Part shown: in pieces, positions 1-8,534 of the stretch
Numbering within the stretch: the first letter of the stretch is position 1
How the letters are laid out: every line of letters starts with the position of its first letter
Source: Gammaproteobacteria bacterium
Lineage (GTDB): Bacteria > Pseudomonadota > Gammaproteobacteria > Arenicellales > JAANXG01
Assembly (NCBI GenBank): GCA_018263405.1
Contig: JAANXG010000024.1
Span: 1-17,568, forward strand
Length of the DNA: 17,568 bases
Direction of reading: 5' to 3'
Notes under the pieces: model-generated
The model's input: the letters and a program-made list of their open reading frames with translations, nothing else
Databases searched by the model: none
What the model was told of the DNA's origin: nothing
Translations under genes and position numbers: made by a program

Positions 1-724
<724 letters not shown>

Positions 725-728
<4 letters not shown>

Positions 729-1714
729 GGTTGATCTCCCGCCGGCCTGCGGCTGGTCAGTCGCGCGCCAATTCTCGCGATCAGTCCGGCGAGGCCGTGG
801 GGCAGGAACACCACCACGGCGACCACGAAAAAGCCCATCATCAGTATCCAGTGTTCGGTGAGATCCTGGAAATTGTCTTGCAGCAGCCCGAAGGTGAAGG
901 CCCCGAGTACCGGGCCGTAGAGCGTGCCCATGCCGCCCAGGATCACTGTCATCAAGATGGTGCCGGACTCGTGCCAGGAGAGGTGCCCGGGACTGATGAT
1001 GCCGGTGTGGCTGGCCTCCAGAAATCCGGCGAGTCCGGCCACCATGCCGGCGATCACGAAGCTCACCAGTTTGTAGCGCCGAGTGGCGTAACCCAGGGCC
1101 CGGGTCCGGGCTTCATTGGCGCGGATGCCCTGGATCACCTGGCCGAACGGCGCGCGCAGCAGCGTGGCTAGGAGTGCATAGGCGGCCACCAGCGCGCCGA
1201 GCACGAAATAGTAGAAATTATGGCCGGCCTCCAGGTCGAGTAGTTGCCGGGAGCCGATGTTGATGGTCGGCCTATAAAACAGAAACATGCCGTCGGACCC
1301 CCCGAAGCGGATGCTCTCGTTGAAAAAGTAAAAGAGCATCTGGGCGAACGCCAGGGTGATCATGATGAAGTAGATCCCAGAGGTGCGTATCGACAGCCAA
1401 CCCACCACCAGGGCGAAAATTCCGGTGCCGGCCAGGCACAAGGGCAGGGCGTACCAGATGCTGATCGGGCCGGTGTCGGGCGTGATGATCGCCAGCAGGT
1501 AGCCGGACAGGCCGAAAAAAGCGGCGTGGCCTAAGCTGACCAGTCCGGTGTAGCCGATCAACAGGTCCAGACTCATGGCGAAAATACCGAGAATCATCAG
1601 TCGGAGCACCAGCCCCACGTAGTAGGATTCCCCGAACCAGGGGTAGATGGCCAGTACGAGCACGCCGACGCCGAGTGCGACCAGGCGAAACTTGGAGGTT
1701 TCCGGGGTTTCCAT
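725..1714 (-). CDS. livM: ABC transporter permease, LivM type
   Basis: Inner-membrane permease of the same importer, 329 aa, the usual LivM length. The sequence is strongly hydrophobic with roughly eight to ten membrane segments. The early stretch containing LIGYTGLVSLGHAAFFG (about residues 52-68) is characteristic of LivM, and an EAxxRALG-type cytoplasmic loop (EARTRALGYATRRYKL, near residues 201-216) is the coupling segment that contacts the ATPase. The gene starts with ATG at 1714, about 21 bp after the livH stop, and its stop overlaps the GTG start of livG. It pairs with LivH to form the transmembrane channel. The family assignment is firm; the substrate (branched-chain amino acid, urea, amide or an aromatic acid) is not. 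Confidence 0.93.
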
Positions 1715-1735
1715 GGCGGCGCGTTCCGGTGCGGC

Positions 1736-2605
1736 TCAGGCGGTGTAGCCGAACAGGCCCCGGGGGCGCCACAGCAGCACCAACGCCATGACCGCGTAGA
1801 TGACTATGCTGGCCACCTCCGGCAGCAGCACCTTGCCGAAGGTGTCCGCCAGGCCGATCAGCATGGCGCCGACGAAGGCGCCCTTGACCGAGCCGATCCC
1901 GCCGATTACCACCACCACGAATGAGATGATCAAGATCTGGTCACCCATCCCCGGATACACGGAACTGAGCGGTGCGCCGATCATGCCTGAAAAGCCGGCC
2001 AGCGCGGCGCCGAGGGCGAAGACGATGGCGAACACGCGGGCGATGTTGATGCCGAGCGCTTCGGTCATCTCCCGGCTGCTGGCGCCGGCCCGGATCGTCA
2101 TGCCGAGCTGGGTTTTCTGGATCATCAGGTAGAGCCCCAGGGCGACGCCGAGGCAGACCGCGGAGATGAACAGCCGGTACACCGGGTAGACCTGGTTCTC
2201 CGTTAGCGGTATGGAGCCGCGGAACATTTCCGGAATCGGCACGCTGTAGAAACCGGTACCCCAGAGGATCAGCTGGGTTTCGTTCAGGATCAGGATCAGG
2301 CCGTAGGTTAGCAGCACCTGATAGAGGTGATCGCGTTCATAGAGAAACGAAATGGCGGAGCGCTCGATGGCGATGCCGATCAAAATCATCAGCGGGACGC
2401 CCAGCAATACCGCGGCCAGCAGGCTCCCGGTCAGGCCGGCGAGCCAGAACGCCAGGTAGGCGCCGAGCATGTAGAAGGCGCCATGGGCCAGGTTGATGAT
2501 GCCCATTATCCCGAAGATCAGGGTCAGGCCGCTGGCCACCAGGAACAGCAGAAAACCGTATTGGACGCTGTTCAGGGCCTGGATCAGAAACGATGAGAAA
2601 TCCAT
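1736..2605 (-). CDS. livH: ABC transporter permease, LivH type
   Basis: Second inner-membrane permease of the importer, 289 aa from the chosen start. It shows the LivH hallmark GLTLIFGIMGIINLAHGAF in the first third, several hydrophobic helices, and the loop ASSREMTEALGINIARVFAI, the EAxxxGI/V cytoplasmic coupling segment. An upstream ATG at 2644 would add 13 residues, but it lies inside a GC-rich terminator hairpin and its extra residues (MPGPGFFVG...) do not look like LivH, so ATG 2605 is chosen. The SD there is weak (GGAA a few bases upstream). The gene follows livK after a strong terminator, so its expression is probably lower than that of the binding protein, or driven partly by read-through. 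Confidence 0.92.
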   Translation of the reverse strand: MDFSSFLIQALNSVQYGFLLFLVASGLTLIFGIMGIINLAHGAFYMLGAYLAFWLAGLTGSLLAAVLLGVPLMILIGIAIERSAISFLYERDHLYQVLLTYGLILILNETQLILWGTGFYSVPIPEMFRGSIPLTENQVYPVYRLFISAVCLGVALGLYLMIQKTQLGMTIRAGASSREMTEALGINIARVFAIVFALGAALAGFSGMIGAPLSSVYPGMGDQILIISFVVVVIGGIGSVKGAFVGAMLIGLADTFGKVLLPEVASIVIYAVMALVLLWRPRGLFGYTA

Positions 2606-2623
2606 GTTCCGGAAGCTACCGAC

Positions 2624-2659
2624 AAAAAAACCCGGCCCCGGCAAAGTGCCGGGGCCGGG
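2624..2659 (-). terminator. Rho-independent terminator between livK and livH
   Basis: A perfect 12-bp inverted repeat (2631-2642 pairing with 2648-2659, 5-nt loop) made almost wholly of G and C is followed, reading the minus strand, by a run of seven T (plus-strand A run at 2624-2630). It lies 9 bp after the livK stop codon and 19 bp before the livH start. This is a textbook intrinsic terminator placed inside the importer operon. Confidence 0.93.
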
Positions 2660-2668
2660 GGTGGATGC

Positions 2669-3886
2669 TCAGGCCATCTTGCAGCCGGCGGCCGGGTCCT
2701 CGAGCGCCGCGGCGGCAACACCCTTGACCAGGTTGACACCGTTTTCCACCTGCCGCAGATAGATGTCCTGGATCGGGTTGTGGGCCTTGGACATCGTCCA
2801 GGCGCCGCGCGGACTGTCGGTGAGCTGGGCGGCTTCCAGGGTCTGGATCAGATCGCCGGTAGCGCCGGTGTCGCCCTCGACCGCGTCCATCGCCGAGATC
2901 AGCAGGCTGCCGGTGTCATAGCCTTGAACCGAGAACACATTGGCATCGGCGTCGAAGGCTTCCTTGTAGGCGGCGCGGAAGCGCTTGTTGGCGGCGTTGT
3001 CGAGGTTGGCGGCATAGTGCAGCGTGGTCTTGATGCCCTCGGCGGCCGCGCCCTGGGCCTTGGAGACGCCCTCGGTGAGAAACCCCGGGCCGTACAGGGG
3101 GATATTGTCCTTCAGTCCGGCTGCCGCGTAGTCCTTGACGAACTTGACCGCGCCGCCACCGGAGAAGAAAGCGAACACCGCGTCCGGATCGAGGTTGGCG
3201 ATCTCCGATAGATGGGCCTGGAATTCCACGTCCGGGAACGGTACCAGGATGTCCTTGATAGAACTGCCGCCATGTTCGGCGAAGTTGTCGCGGCCGGCGG
3301 CCATCATTTGCTTGCCGGCGGCGTAGCCCCAGGTGATGGTGACGATCTTCTTGTGGCCGTCGTTGGCCATCACTTCACCACAGGGCCAGGCGGGCTGCCA
3401 GTTGCTGAACGAAGCGCGGAAGATGTTCGGTGCGCAAAGCGGGCCGGTGACCAGGTTAGAGCCGGCATTGGGGACGATCATGATCGGGCCCTGGTCGCCG
3501 CCGACGATCTTGGCCATCGCCTGGGCGATGCCGGAATGCACCGGACCGATCAGGAAATCGACTTTTTCTTTGCCCACCAGTTTGTTGGTGTTGGTGGGCG
3601 TCTTGGGTACCGACATCTCGCTGTCGATGGCCACGTATTCGACTTCGCGGCCGCCGAGCATGCCGCCGTTCTCCTCGATGCGCAGCTTGAGGGCGTTGGT
3701 GATTGAGTTGCCAAGCATCGCGTAAGTGCCGGAGTAGGGCAGCAGAATGCCGATCTTGACCTTGTGCTGGCCGCCGATCGCGAAGCGGGTGGGAATGAAG
3801 CTGGATACGGCGGCGATACCACCCGCGGCGGCGGCGCCTGTCAGCAGCGTCCGGCGGGAAATGCCGTTGGGGTTATGTTTTTTCAT
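2669..3886 (-). CDS. livK: ABC transporter substrate-binding protein, LivK-like, with Tat-type signal
   Basis: Periplasmic receptor of the importer (Peripla_BP_6 family), 405 aa. The N-terminus MKKHNPNGISRRTLLTGAAAAGG carries a twin-arginine motif (SRRTLL, residues 10-15) and a hydrophobic Ala/Gly-rich h-region, so it is probably exported folded by Tat. The mature part begins near KVKIGILLPYSGTYAMLG, the family's typical first strand and substrate loop. Start ATG 3886 is supported by GGAGG at 3895-3891; an in-frame extension to 4027 adds 47 residues with no homology-like features and would place them before the signal. It is the first gene of the importer operon and ends before a strong terminator, fitting the usual excess of receptor over permease. 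Binding of an aromatic acid is an inference from position only. Confidence 0.93.
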   Translation of the reverse strand: MKKHNPNGISRRTLLTGAAAAGGIAAVSSFIPTRFAIGGQHKVKIGILLPYSGTYAMLGNSITNALKLRIEENGGMLGGREVEYVAIDSEMSVPKTPTNTNKLVGKEKVDFLIGPVHSGIAQAMAKIVGGDQGPIMIVPNAGSNLVTGPLCAPNIFRASFSNWQPAWPCGEVMANDGHKKIVTITWGYAAGKQMMAAGRDNFAEHGGSSIKDILVPFPDVEFQAHLSEIANLDPDAVFAFFSGGGAVKFVKDYAAAGLKDNIPLYGPGFLTEGVSKAQGAAAEGIKTTLHYAANLDNAANKRFRAAYKEAFDADANVFSVQGYDTGSLLISAMDAVEGDTGATGDLIQTLEAAQLTDSPRGAWTMSKAHNPIQDIYLRQVENGVNLVKGVAAAALEDPAAGCKMA

Positions 3887-4217
3887 GATTCCTCCAGAGG
3901 TGAATGGATACGGTCCGATTCGTAGCGCTATTGAACTGCCGGACACATCGTACGTAAGACTATCATGGGGTTTTTGTTCTGTCGCTTTTTTATCCGAATT
4001 GTGTATAGCGAGCGTAGAACTCCTCACGGTCCTTCACTTGGCGTCGGCGCGGGCGCAAACGACGATTCGCCGGACCACTTCCACATTCATTACCAAGGCG
4101 ACAACGCCTAAAGTGAACAGGGGCTGATTCGGCTTTTCCGAGTAGATTGTCCGGCTATGGGGAGCCCCCATAAGGCCCCGAAGGGCTATCGCGGTTATTA
4201 TGGTTCCTGGGTCGGGC
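3887..4217. other. 331-bp intergenic region: livK upstream region and tandem hairpins
   Basis: No convincing gene is present. Next to livK is its SD (GGAGG, 3891-3895). Further upstream on the minus strand is an A/T-rich stretch with TATACA and GGATAAAAAAG runs (about 3985-4012) that could hold a promoter, but I cannot pick a -35/-10 pair with confidence. Near the far side, shortly after the ferritin-like gene, two hairpins stand side by side: 4156-4172 (perfect 7-bp stem, loop AGC) and 4175-4186 (GCCC/GGGC, loop CGAA). They lack a T run, so they are at best weak or Rho-assisted terminator structures for the kor operon. Confidence 0.5.
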
Positions 4218-4736
4218 TTACTCCGCTTGGTTCGGCGGGTCGGGATCGTCGTCCCAATCCCGCTCCGGGGGCGGATAGCGCTCACGCCATTGGCGTACCC
4301 GCCGAACGTGCTCACGTTCCTCCTTGGCGAATTCCGCGGCCATTTTCCGTACTGCCTCATCGGTGCCGGCGCGCTCGATGGTCTCGAAAAACTCGACCGC
4401 CCGCTGCTCGGCTTCGAGCACCAGGGTGAGCGCCTGGTAGGGGGTCATGAGATAATGGGTGTCGGAAAAATCGGGAGCCTCCGGCGATTCGCCATCCGGC
4501 CATGCATATTCACACGACGCGCCCTCGGGCAGCGTTTGGCCTCCGATCCGTGCTTCGATTTCCTTTGCATGGAGTGTCTCCAGGCGGGCCATTTCCCGGA
4601 ATAACTCCGCCGCTTCCCGATTGTTCGTGACGTCCATTTGCTCGGCGAATGTCGTGTATCGCTCCACCGCTTCATTTTCGATGGCCAGGGCATACGCCAG
4701 AAAGCCGGGCCGTTCCGTCACATCGATGGCATTCAT
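4218..4736 (-). CDS. Ferritin-like di-iron (rubrerythrin-type) domain protein
   Basis: 172-aa soluble protein predicted as a four-helix ferritin-like bundle. It contains the two E-x-x-H iron-binding signatures expected of this fold, E53-T-L-H56 (RLETLHAKEIEARI) and E140-R-E-H143 (AKEEREHVRRV). Extra helix glutamates occur near E20/E22 and E108/E110, together giving the paired Glu/Glu/ExxH ligand set of rubrerythrin-like proteins. There is no C-terminal rubredoxin CxxC domain; the tail is acidic and proline-rich. ATG 4736 overlaps the korB stop by four bases (ATGA), so it is the last gene of the korA-korB operon and is translationally coupled. Known relatives reduce peroxide or handle iron. 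Here it probably protects, or supplies iron to, the oxygen-sensitive KorAB/Bcr system; that role is inference, and the exact reaction cannot be read from the sequence. Confidence 0.82.
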   Translation of the reverse strand: MNAIDVTERPGFLAYALAIENEAVERYTTFAEQMDVTNNREAAELFREMARLETLHAKEIEARIGGQTLPEGASCEYAWPDGESPEAPDFSDTHYLMTPYQALTLVLEAEQRAVEFFETIERAGTDEAVRKMAAEFAKEEREHVRRVRQWRERYPPPERDWDDDPDPPNQAE

Positions 4737-5587
4737 ACCTTGAATTCCTCTTCCAGTTCCTGTTCCGTGCTCGGCTGCCCGGCGCTGTCCGGCTCGAATG
4801 GCGCTCGGTTCCCCTTGTAAAGCACGCCAAGGTAAAAATTGTCGTCGGTCATCAGGCGCCTCGCCGCCGCGGCCGGATCGGTAGTGGCTTCGATAGGCGC
4901 GGGCCTGACGATTTTTTTCCAATCCCGTTGTTCCGGGCGAAACGTCACACAGGGACTCAACACCTGGACGAAAGAAAACCCGGGATGCCCGATGGCCTCG
5001 CCGATCACCTTGGCTGCTCCGTTGGGATCGCTGCTCGATGCTCGGGCGATGAAATTGGCGCCCGAAGCAAGCGCGACCACCAGCGGGTAGAAGGCATTGA
5101 TGCGTGTCCCGTGGGGGGTCAGCTTGCTGCGATCCCAGTCGGGTTCGGTGGTCGGCGAGGCCTGCCCTTTGGTCATGCCATACACTTGGTTATCCATGAC
5201 GATATAGGTGATATCGACGTTGCGCCTGCACACTTGCAAGAAGTGATTGCCTCCGATGGAAAATCCGTCGCCGTCGCCACCGGCCACCAGGACGCAAAGA
5301 TCCGGACGCGAGATCTTCAAACCGGTAGCGAGCGGTAGTGCGCGGCCGTGTGCGCCGTGGAATCCATAGGTGTCGAGATAGGCGGGGATTCTGGACGAAC
5401 AGCCGATCCCGGAGATTACCGCCACGTTTTCAGGGGCAACCTTCAGCGCCGCCAAGGCCCGGGTGATCGCTGCCAGCACGCTGAAATCGCCGCACCCCGG
5501 GCACCATACCGGTTTGATATCGGATTTATAATCCTTCGGCTTTAACGTTACCTCCGTCGCTGCACCGCTGGTCACGACCCTCTCCAT
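4733..5587 (-). CDS. korB: 2-oxoglutarate:ferredoxin oxidoreductase beta subunit
   Basis: 284-aa thiamine-diphosphate-binding subunit of a two-subunit 2-oxoacid:ferredoxin oxidoreductase. Visible motifs are WCPGCGD (C29, C32), C63 in GIGCSSR, the TPP/Mg motif GGDGDGF (about 103-109) followed by MDNQVYGMTKGQ, and C213 in LSPCVTF. The four cysteines are the expected ligands of the single [4Fe-4S] cluster of this type. It oxidatively decarboxylates 2-oxoglutarate to succinyl-CoA and passes low-potential electrons to ferredoxin, the donor for benzoyl-CoA reductase in denitrifiers. The ATG at 5587 (AGGGA upstream) overlaps korA by 16 bases. A GTG at 5575, four codons inside and making a GTGA overlap, is an alternative start. 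No KorC-like NAD(P)-binding subunit is present in the window. Confidence 0.93.
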   Translation of the reverse strand: MERVVTSGAATEVTLKPKDYKSDIKPVWCPGCGDFSVLAAITRALAALKVAPENVAVISGIGCSSRIPAYLDTYGFHGAHGRALPLATGLKISRPDLCVLVAGGDGDGFSIGGNHFLQVCRRNVDITYIVMDNQVYGMTKGQASPTTEPDWDRSKLTPHGTRINAFYPLVVALASGANFIARASSSDPNGAAKVIGEAIGHPGFSFVQVLSPCVTFRPEQRDWKKIVRPAPIEATTDPAAAARRLMTDDNFYLGVLYKGNRAPFEPDSAGQPSTEQELEEEFKV

Positions 5588-7278
5588 TGTTCCCTGATGG
5601 CGTGGGTGACATCGGCGGGCCGGATAGGCAGAGGCCCCGGCCGCGCCATGCTGTGCAGTTCGCATTCCGGGGCATAGAAGGCCCTGATGTAGTGAAAGAA
5701 CTGACCGCCGTGGCTCTGCTCCACCACCAGCGCGGTTTCCACGCCTTCGAGCGCCGCGGCCATACGTTCGGGTTGCACCGGCATCAACAGTCGCGGCGCG
5801 ATGACGCGCAGGGCAATGCCCTCCGGGGCCAGCGTCTCGACCGCTTCCTCGACCGGCGCCAGGCTCGATCCCCAGGTAATGATCGCCATGGGGCCGTTGC
5901 CGTCGATGTGCGCCCAATGATCGCCATAATCGTGCAACGCCAATTTATCGCGGCGTTTATCCAGTTGCCGCGCGTGGTCTTCGACCCGGCTTGAAGGCGT
6001 ACCTTGGGTATTGTGCTCCAGGCCGTCCGCGGTGTACTGGCAACCGGTCAGCCCGGGTAAAGCCATGGGCGAGACTCCGCCGGGGACTGTCGCGTACCGT
6101 TCGTAGTCTTCCCAGGCCTCGGTCTGCACGGCGCGCCGGGCCCCGAAGAAAACATCCACCGGGCGTGGAATGACCGCCCGGGTTTGCGCGAGGGACTGAT
6201 CGGACAAGACGATGGCCGCCGTTTGCAGGGTTTCGGCAAGATGCACCGCCCATTGCGCGCTGAACAGGCAATCCGAAACCGAGAGCGGCGCCACCACCAG
6301 ATGCGGCGCATCGCCATGCAGTCCGTAAAGCGCAATATTCAGGTCGCTCTGCTCGCTTTTGGTGGGGATGCCTGTGGACGGCCCGCCGCGCATGACGTTG
6401 ACCACCACGACAGGGGTTTCGGAGGCTACCGCCAGGCCGATGGATTCGGTCATGAGCGCCAATCCGGGACCCGAAGTCGCGGTAAGCGATGGCGTACCGC
6501 CGAATGACGCCCCGATCAACTGGTTAACCGAGGCGAGTTCGTCTTCCGCCTGCACCAGCGTACCGCCGATTTTTTCCAGAGCCGGTGCCAGCCATTCGAG
6601 CATTTCCGTGGCCGGCGTGATCGGGTAGGCGGCGACAAACCGAACTCCACCCCGAACCGCGCCCAGCCCTGCGGCCTCGTTACCGCTGATATTCCAGAGT
6701 TCGGCAACGGATTCCGTTTTGATATCGATCGTCTTCAGGCCATCCAGGGTGGCCGCGCCGATGGATAAGGCGGATACGCTGGCCTCCACCGTCGCCTTGC
6801 CTTTATGGTCGAGCAGTTTCTTGGCCACGGCCTCGAGTTCGCCGGGCGGCAGGCCGATTGCCGAGCCGATTAACCCCAAAGCGATCATATTGGGCCTGAG
6901 TCCGGCGGATTGCGCCGCCAACCGCTTGAAGGAAACCTCTTTGAACGTGGCGCCACTGGCCGAAAATTCGTCGGGGATGTCGTCATCCCCGACGATCGTA
7001 CTCTCCGTATCCAGGGGAATTTCCGCGGCGAACCGCTCCGCGTTCGCCCAATCTATGGCCACCAGGAAATCGAACCGGTTGCCGAGACAAAACACCGGGC
7101 GAGTGGAAATCCGCAACAAGGCCGCGGCCTCGCCGCCCCGAATCTGGGGACCGGACGAGCGGCTCATCATGCCATACAGTCCCGCGCGACCGGCGGCTTC
7201 CAGCAACAGCGAACCTGCTGTCATGACGCCGGATCCGCCGCTGCCGACCAGGGCAATGGAAATTGCCGGGTCGTTCAT
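5572..7278 (-). CDS. korA: 2-oxoglutarate:ferredoxin oxidoreductase alpha subunit (gamma-alpha fusion)
   Basis: 568-aa large subunit partner of KorB. The N-terminal part (about 1-190) is the gamma-type domain, with ALVGSGGSGVMTAG (residues 9-22) and SRSSGPQIRGGE (39-50). The middle (from about 215) is the pyrimidine-binding alpha domain, with AAYPITPATEMLEW, the glutamate-containing QAEDELASVN and TATSGPGLALM; a transketolase C-like domain follows. This gamma-alpha fusion with a separate small beta subunit is typical of proteobacterial KorAB. The start ATG 7278 matches the family N-terminus (MNDPAISIALVGSGG), but the SD is poor. An in-frame ATG at 7353 would lie upstream of the inferred transcription start. 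First gene of an operon running away from had, sharing its promoter region. Pyruvate or indolepyruvate as substrate is less likely given the neighbours. Confidence 0.93.
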   Translation of the reverse strand: MNDPAISIALVGSGGSGVMTAGSLLLEAAGRAGLYGMMSRSSGPQIRGGEAAALLRISTRPVFCLGNRFDFLVAIDWANAERFAAEIPLDTESTIVGDDDIPDEFSASGATFKEVSFKRLAAQSAGLRPNMIALGLIGSAIGLPPGELEAVAKKLLDHKGKATVEASVSALSIGAATLDGLKTIDIKTESVAELWNISGNEAAGLGAVRGGVRFVAAYPITPATEMLEWLAPALEKIGGTLVQAEDELASVNQLIGASFGGTPSLTATSGPGLALMTESIGLAVASETPVVVVNVMRGGPSTGIPTKSEQSDLNIALYGLHGDAPHLVVAPLSVSDCLFSAQWAVHLAETLQTAAIVLSDQSLAQTRAVIPRPVDVFFGARRAVQTEAWEDYERYATVPGGVSPMALPGLTGCQYTADGLEHNTQGTPSSRVEDHARQLDKRRDKLALHDYGDHWAHIDGNGPMAIITWGSSLAPVEEAVETLAPEGIALRVIAPRLLMPVQPERMAAALEGVETALVVEQSHGGQFFHYIRAFYAPECELHSMARPGPLPIRPADVTHAIREQWRGS

Positions 7279-7341
7279 GGTATTGCCAACAGTTCGTTCA
7301 TATCGGTTAGGGCGGCATTCGTCTGCCTGCTCGTTATAGGT

Positions 7342-7371
7342 AGTATAATGCATTTGACACCAATATGAAAA
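7342..7371 (-). promoter_or_regulatory. Putative korA sigma70 promoter
   Basis: Reading the minus strand, TTTTCA (7371-7366, four of six matches to -35) is separated by 18 bp from TATACT (7347-7342, five of six to -10). Transcription would start near 7335, giving a leader of about 57 nt to the korA ATG. It overlaps the had promoter on the other strand. TATAAC at 7338-7333 is an alternative -10. Confidence 0.5.
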
Positions 7372-7381
7372 GTAGTATAGT
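7354..7381 (+). promoter_or_regulatory. Putative had-oah-dch-bcr sigma70 promoter
   Basis: A perfect TTGACA (7354-7359) lies 16 bp before TATAGT (7376-7381, five of six to consensus). Predicted transcription start is near 7388. This places the ATG at 7384 outside the transcript and leaves a leader of roughly 26 nt before the GTG start of had, which has its own SD. No other pair this good lies just upstream of had. Confidence 0.68.
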
Positions 7382-7413
7382 GCATGTATCTGGTGCAAAA
7401 ACTCGGAGGAATT

Positions 7414-8490
7414 GTGGAAATAGCCGCACACCGTTGGATGATGACCGAGGTCAACCAACCCTTTTCGAGGGAGAACTTCACCCCGGATCCGCCCGAGCCC
7501 CATGAAGTCGTGGTCGAAATCGCGGGTTGCGGTGTCTGCCATACCGATCTCGGTTTCCTGTACAACGGCGTGCGTACCAACCACCCTCTGCCGCTGGCCT
7601 TGGGGCATGAAATCAGCGGCCGTGTCGTGGCCGCCGGAGCCGAGGCGGAGTCTCTACTCGGGTCCGCCGTCATCGTTTCGGCCGTCATTCCCTGCGGCCG
7701 GTGCGACCCGTGCACGCGCAGTCGGGGCAATTTCTGTCGCCAACAATCCATGCCCGGAAACGACATTCAGGGGGGGTTCGCCAGTCACGTCACCGTACCT
7801 TCGAATGGTCTGTGCATTGTCGAGGAAGCGGACCTTGCACAGGTCGGTATGGAACTGGCTGACGTATCGGTACTGGCCGACGCCGTGACCACGCCTTATC
7901 AGGCGGCGCTGCTGGCGCAGATCGAGCCCGGCGATCTCGCCATTGTCATAGGCGTTGGGGGGGTCGGCGGCTATGCAGTCCAGATCGCCAACGCTATGGG
8001 CGCTACGGTAGTGGCCGTCGATATCGACGACGCCACGCTGGCGCGGTTCGAGGACTATGGGGCGAGCCTGTGCGTCAACGCCGGATCGGTGGACGACCGC
8101 TCGCTCAAAAAACAAATCCGCGCATTCGCCGCCGAACGAAATCTCCGTTCGAGCGAATGGAAAATATTCGAATGTTCAGGCACCGCTGCCGGGCAGGCCA
8201 CCGCGTTCTCCCTGCTGGTGCACGGCGCGCACCTGGCGATCGTCGGGTTTACCCTGTCGAAAAGCGAGGTCAGGCTCTCGAACCTCATGGCCTTTCACGC
8301 CCGCATGCAGGGCAACTGGGGCTGTCTGCCCGAATACTACCCCGACGCGCTACGGCTCGTTCTGGACCGGCAAATCCACATGAAGCCCTTTATTAAACAC
8401 CACCCACTGGACCAGATTAACGAAGTATTCGCGGCCGCGCAGGCGCACCGGCTGGATGAGCGGGCAATTCTGGTTCCGGGGGACGGGTAG
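7414..8490 (+). CDS. had: 6-hydroxycyclohex-1-ene-1-carbonyl-CoA dehydrogenase
   Basis: 358-aa zinc-dependent medium-chain alcohol dehydrogenase that oxidises 6-hydroxycyclohex-1-ene-1-carbonyl-CoA to the 6-oxo compound with NAD+, the third ring step of the benzoyl-CoA pathway. Catalytic zinc ligands are C42 (CGVCHTD) and H65/E66 (GHEISG). The structural zinc site is C94, C97, C100 and C108 (CGRCDPCTRSRGNFC). A Rossmann motif GVGGVGG (about 178-184) follows, and then VAVDIDD, whose acidic residues fit NAD. The GTG at 7414 is chosen because GGAGG (7405-7409) precedes it and the inferred promoter ends downstream of the ATG at 7384. ATG codons at 7438 and 7441 are less likely. It opens the plus-strand catabolic operon. 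The family alone would only say MDR dehydrogenase; the specific call rests on its neighbours oah, dch and bcr. Confidence 0.92.
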   Translation: MEIAAHRWMMTEVNQPFSRENFTPDPPEPHEVVVEIAGCGVCHTDLGFLYNGVRTNHPLPLALGHEISGRVVAAGAEAESLLGSAVIVSAVIPCGRCDPCTRSRGNFCRQQSMPGNDIQGGFASHVTVPSNGLCIVEEADLAQVGMELADVSVLADAVTTPYQAALLAQIEPGDLAIVIGVGGVGGYAVQIANAMGATVVAVDIDDATLARFEDYGASLCVNAGSVDDRSLKKQIRAFAAERNLRSSEWKIFECSGTAAGQATAFSLLVHGAHLAIVGFTLSKSEVRLSNLMAFHARMQGNWGCLPEYYPDALRLVLDRQIHMKPFIKHHPLDQINEVFAAAQAHRLDERAILVPGDG

Positions 8491-8534
8491 ATAACGACGA
8501 TTTGAGCAAGTTCTTAATACATCCTGCAATAAAG

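Larger units (their letters stand above)
7340..7385. repeat. 14-bp direct repeat, candidate operator in the korA/had divergent region
   Basis: GTAGTATAATGCAT at 7340-7353 recurs as GTAGTATAGTGCAT at 7372-7385, 13 of 14 bases identical, with starts 32 bp apart (about three helical turns). Copy 1 overlaps the putative korA -10 and copy 2 overlaps the putative had -10. Both end in TGCA, and a third TGCA lies at 7394-7397. TGCA half-sites are known elements of BzdR-type operators in denitrifiers, but the spacing here does not reproduce that operator, so a named regulator is not assigned. Confidence 0.62.

Noticed and set aside
2606..2644. Longer N-terminus of LivH beginning MPGPGFF
   Set aside because: The extra codons come from the terminator hairpin and T run and do not resemble a permease N-terminus; ATG 2605 gives the normal length.
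3887..4027. Longer N-terminus of LivK
   Set aside because: It would bury the Tat signal 47 residues inside the protein; the ATG at 3886 has a perfect GGAGG.
5588..5917. Extended korB start reaching into korA
   Set aside because: The extra residues are an out-of-frame reading of the KorA C-terminus and do not resemble OFOR beta subunits.
7340..7397. Assigning the repeat to BzdR or BoxR
   Set aside because: TGCA cores are present, but the spacing differs from the pattern I recall for those regulators and no regulator gene is in the window.
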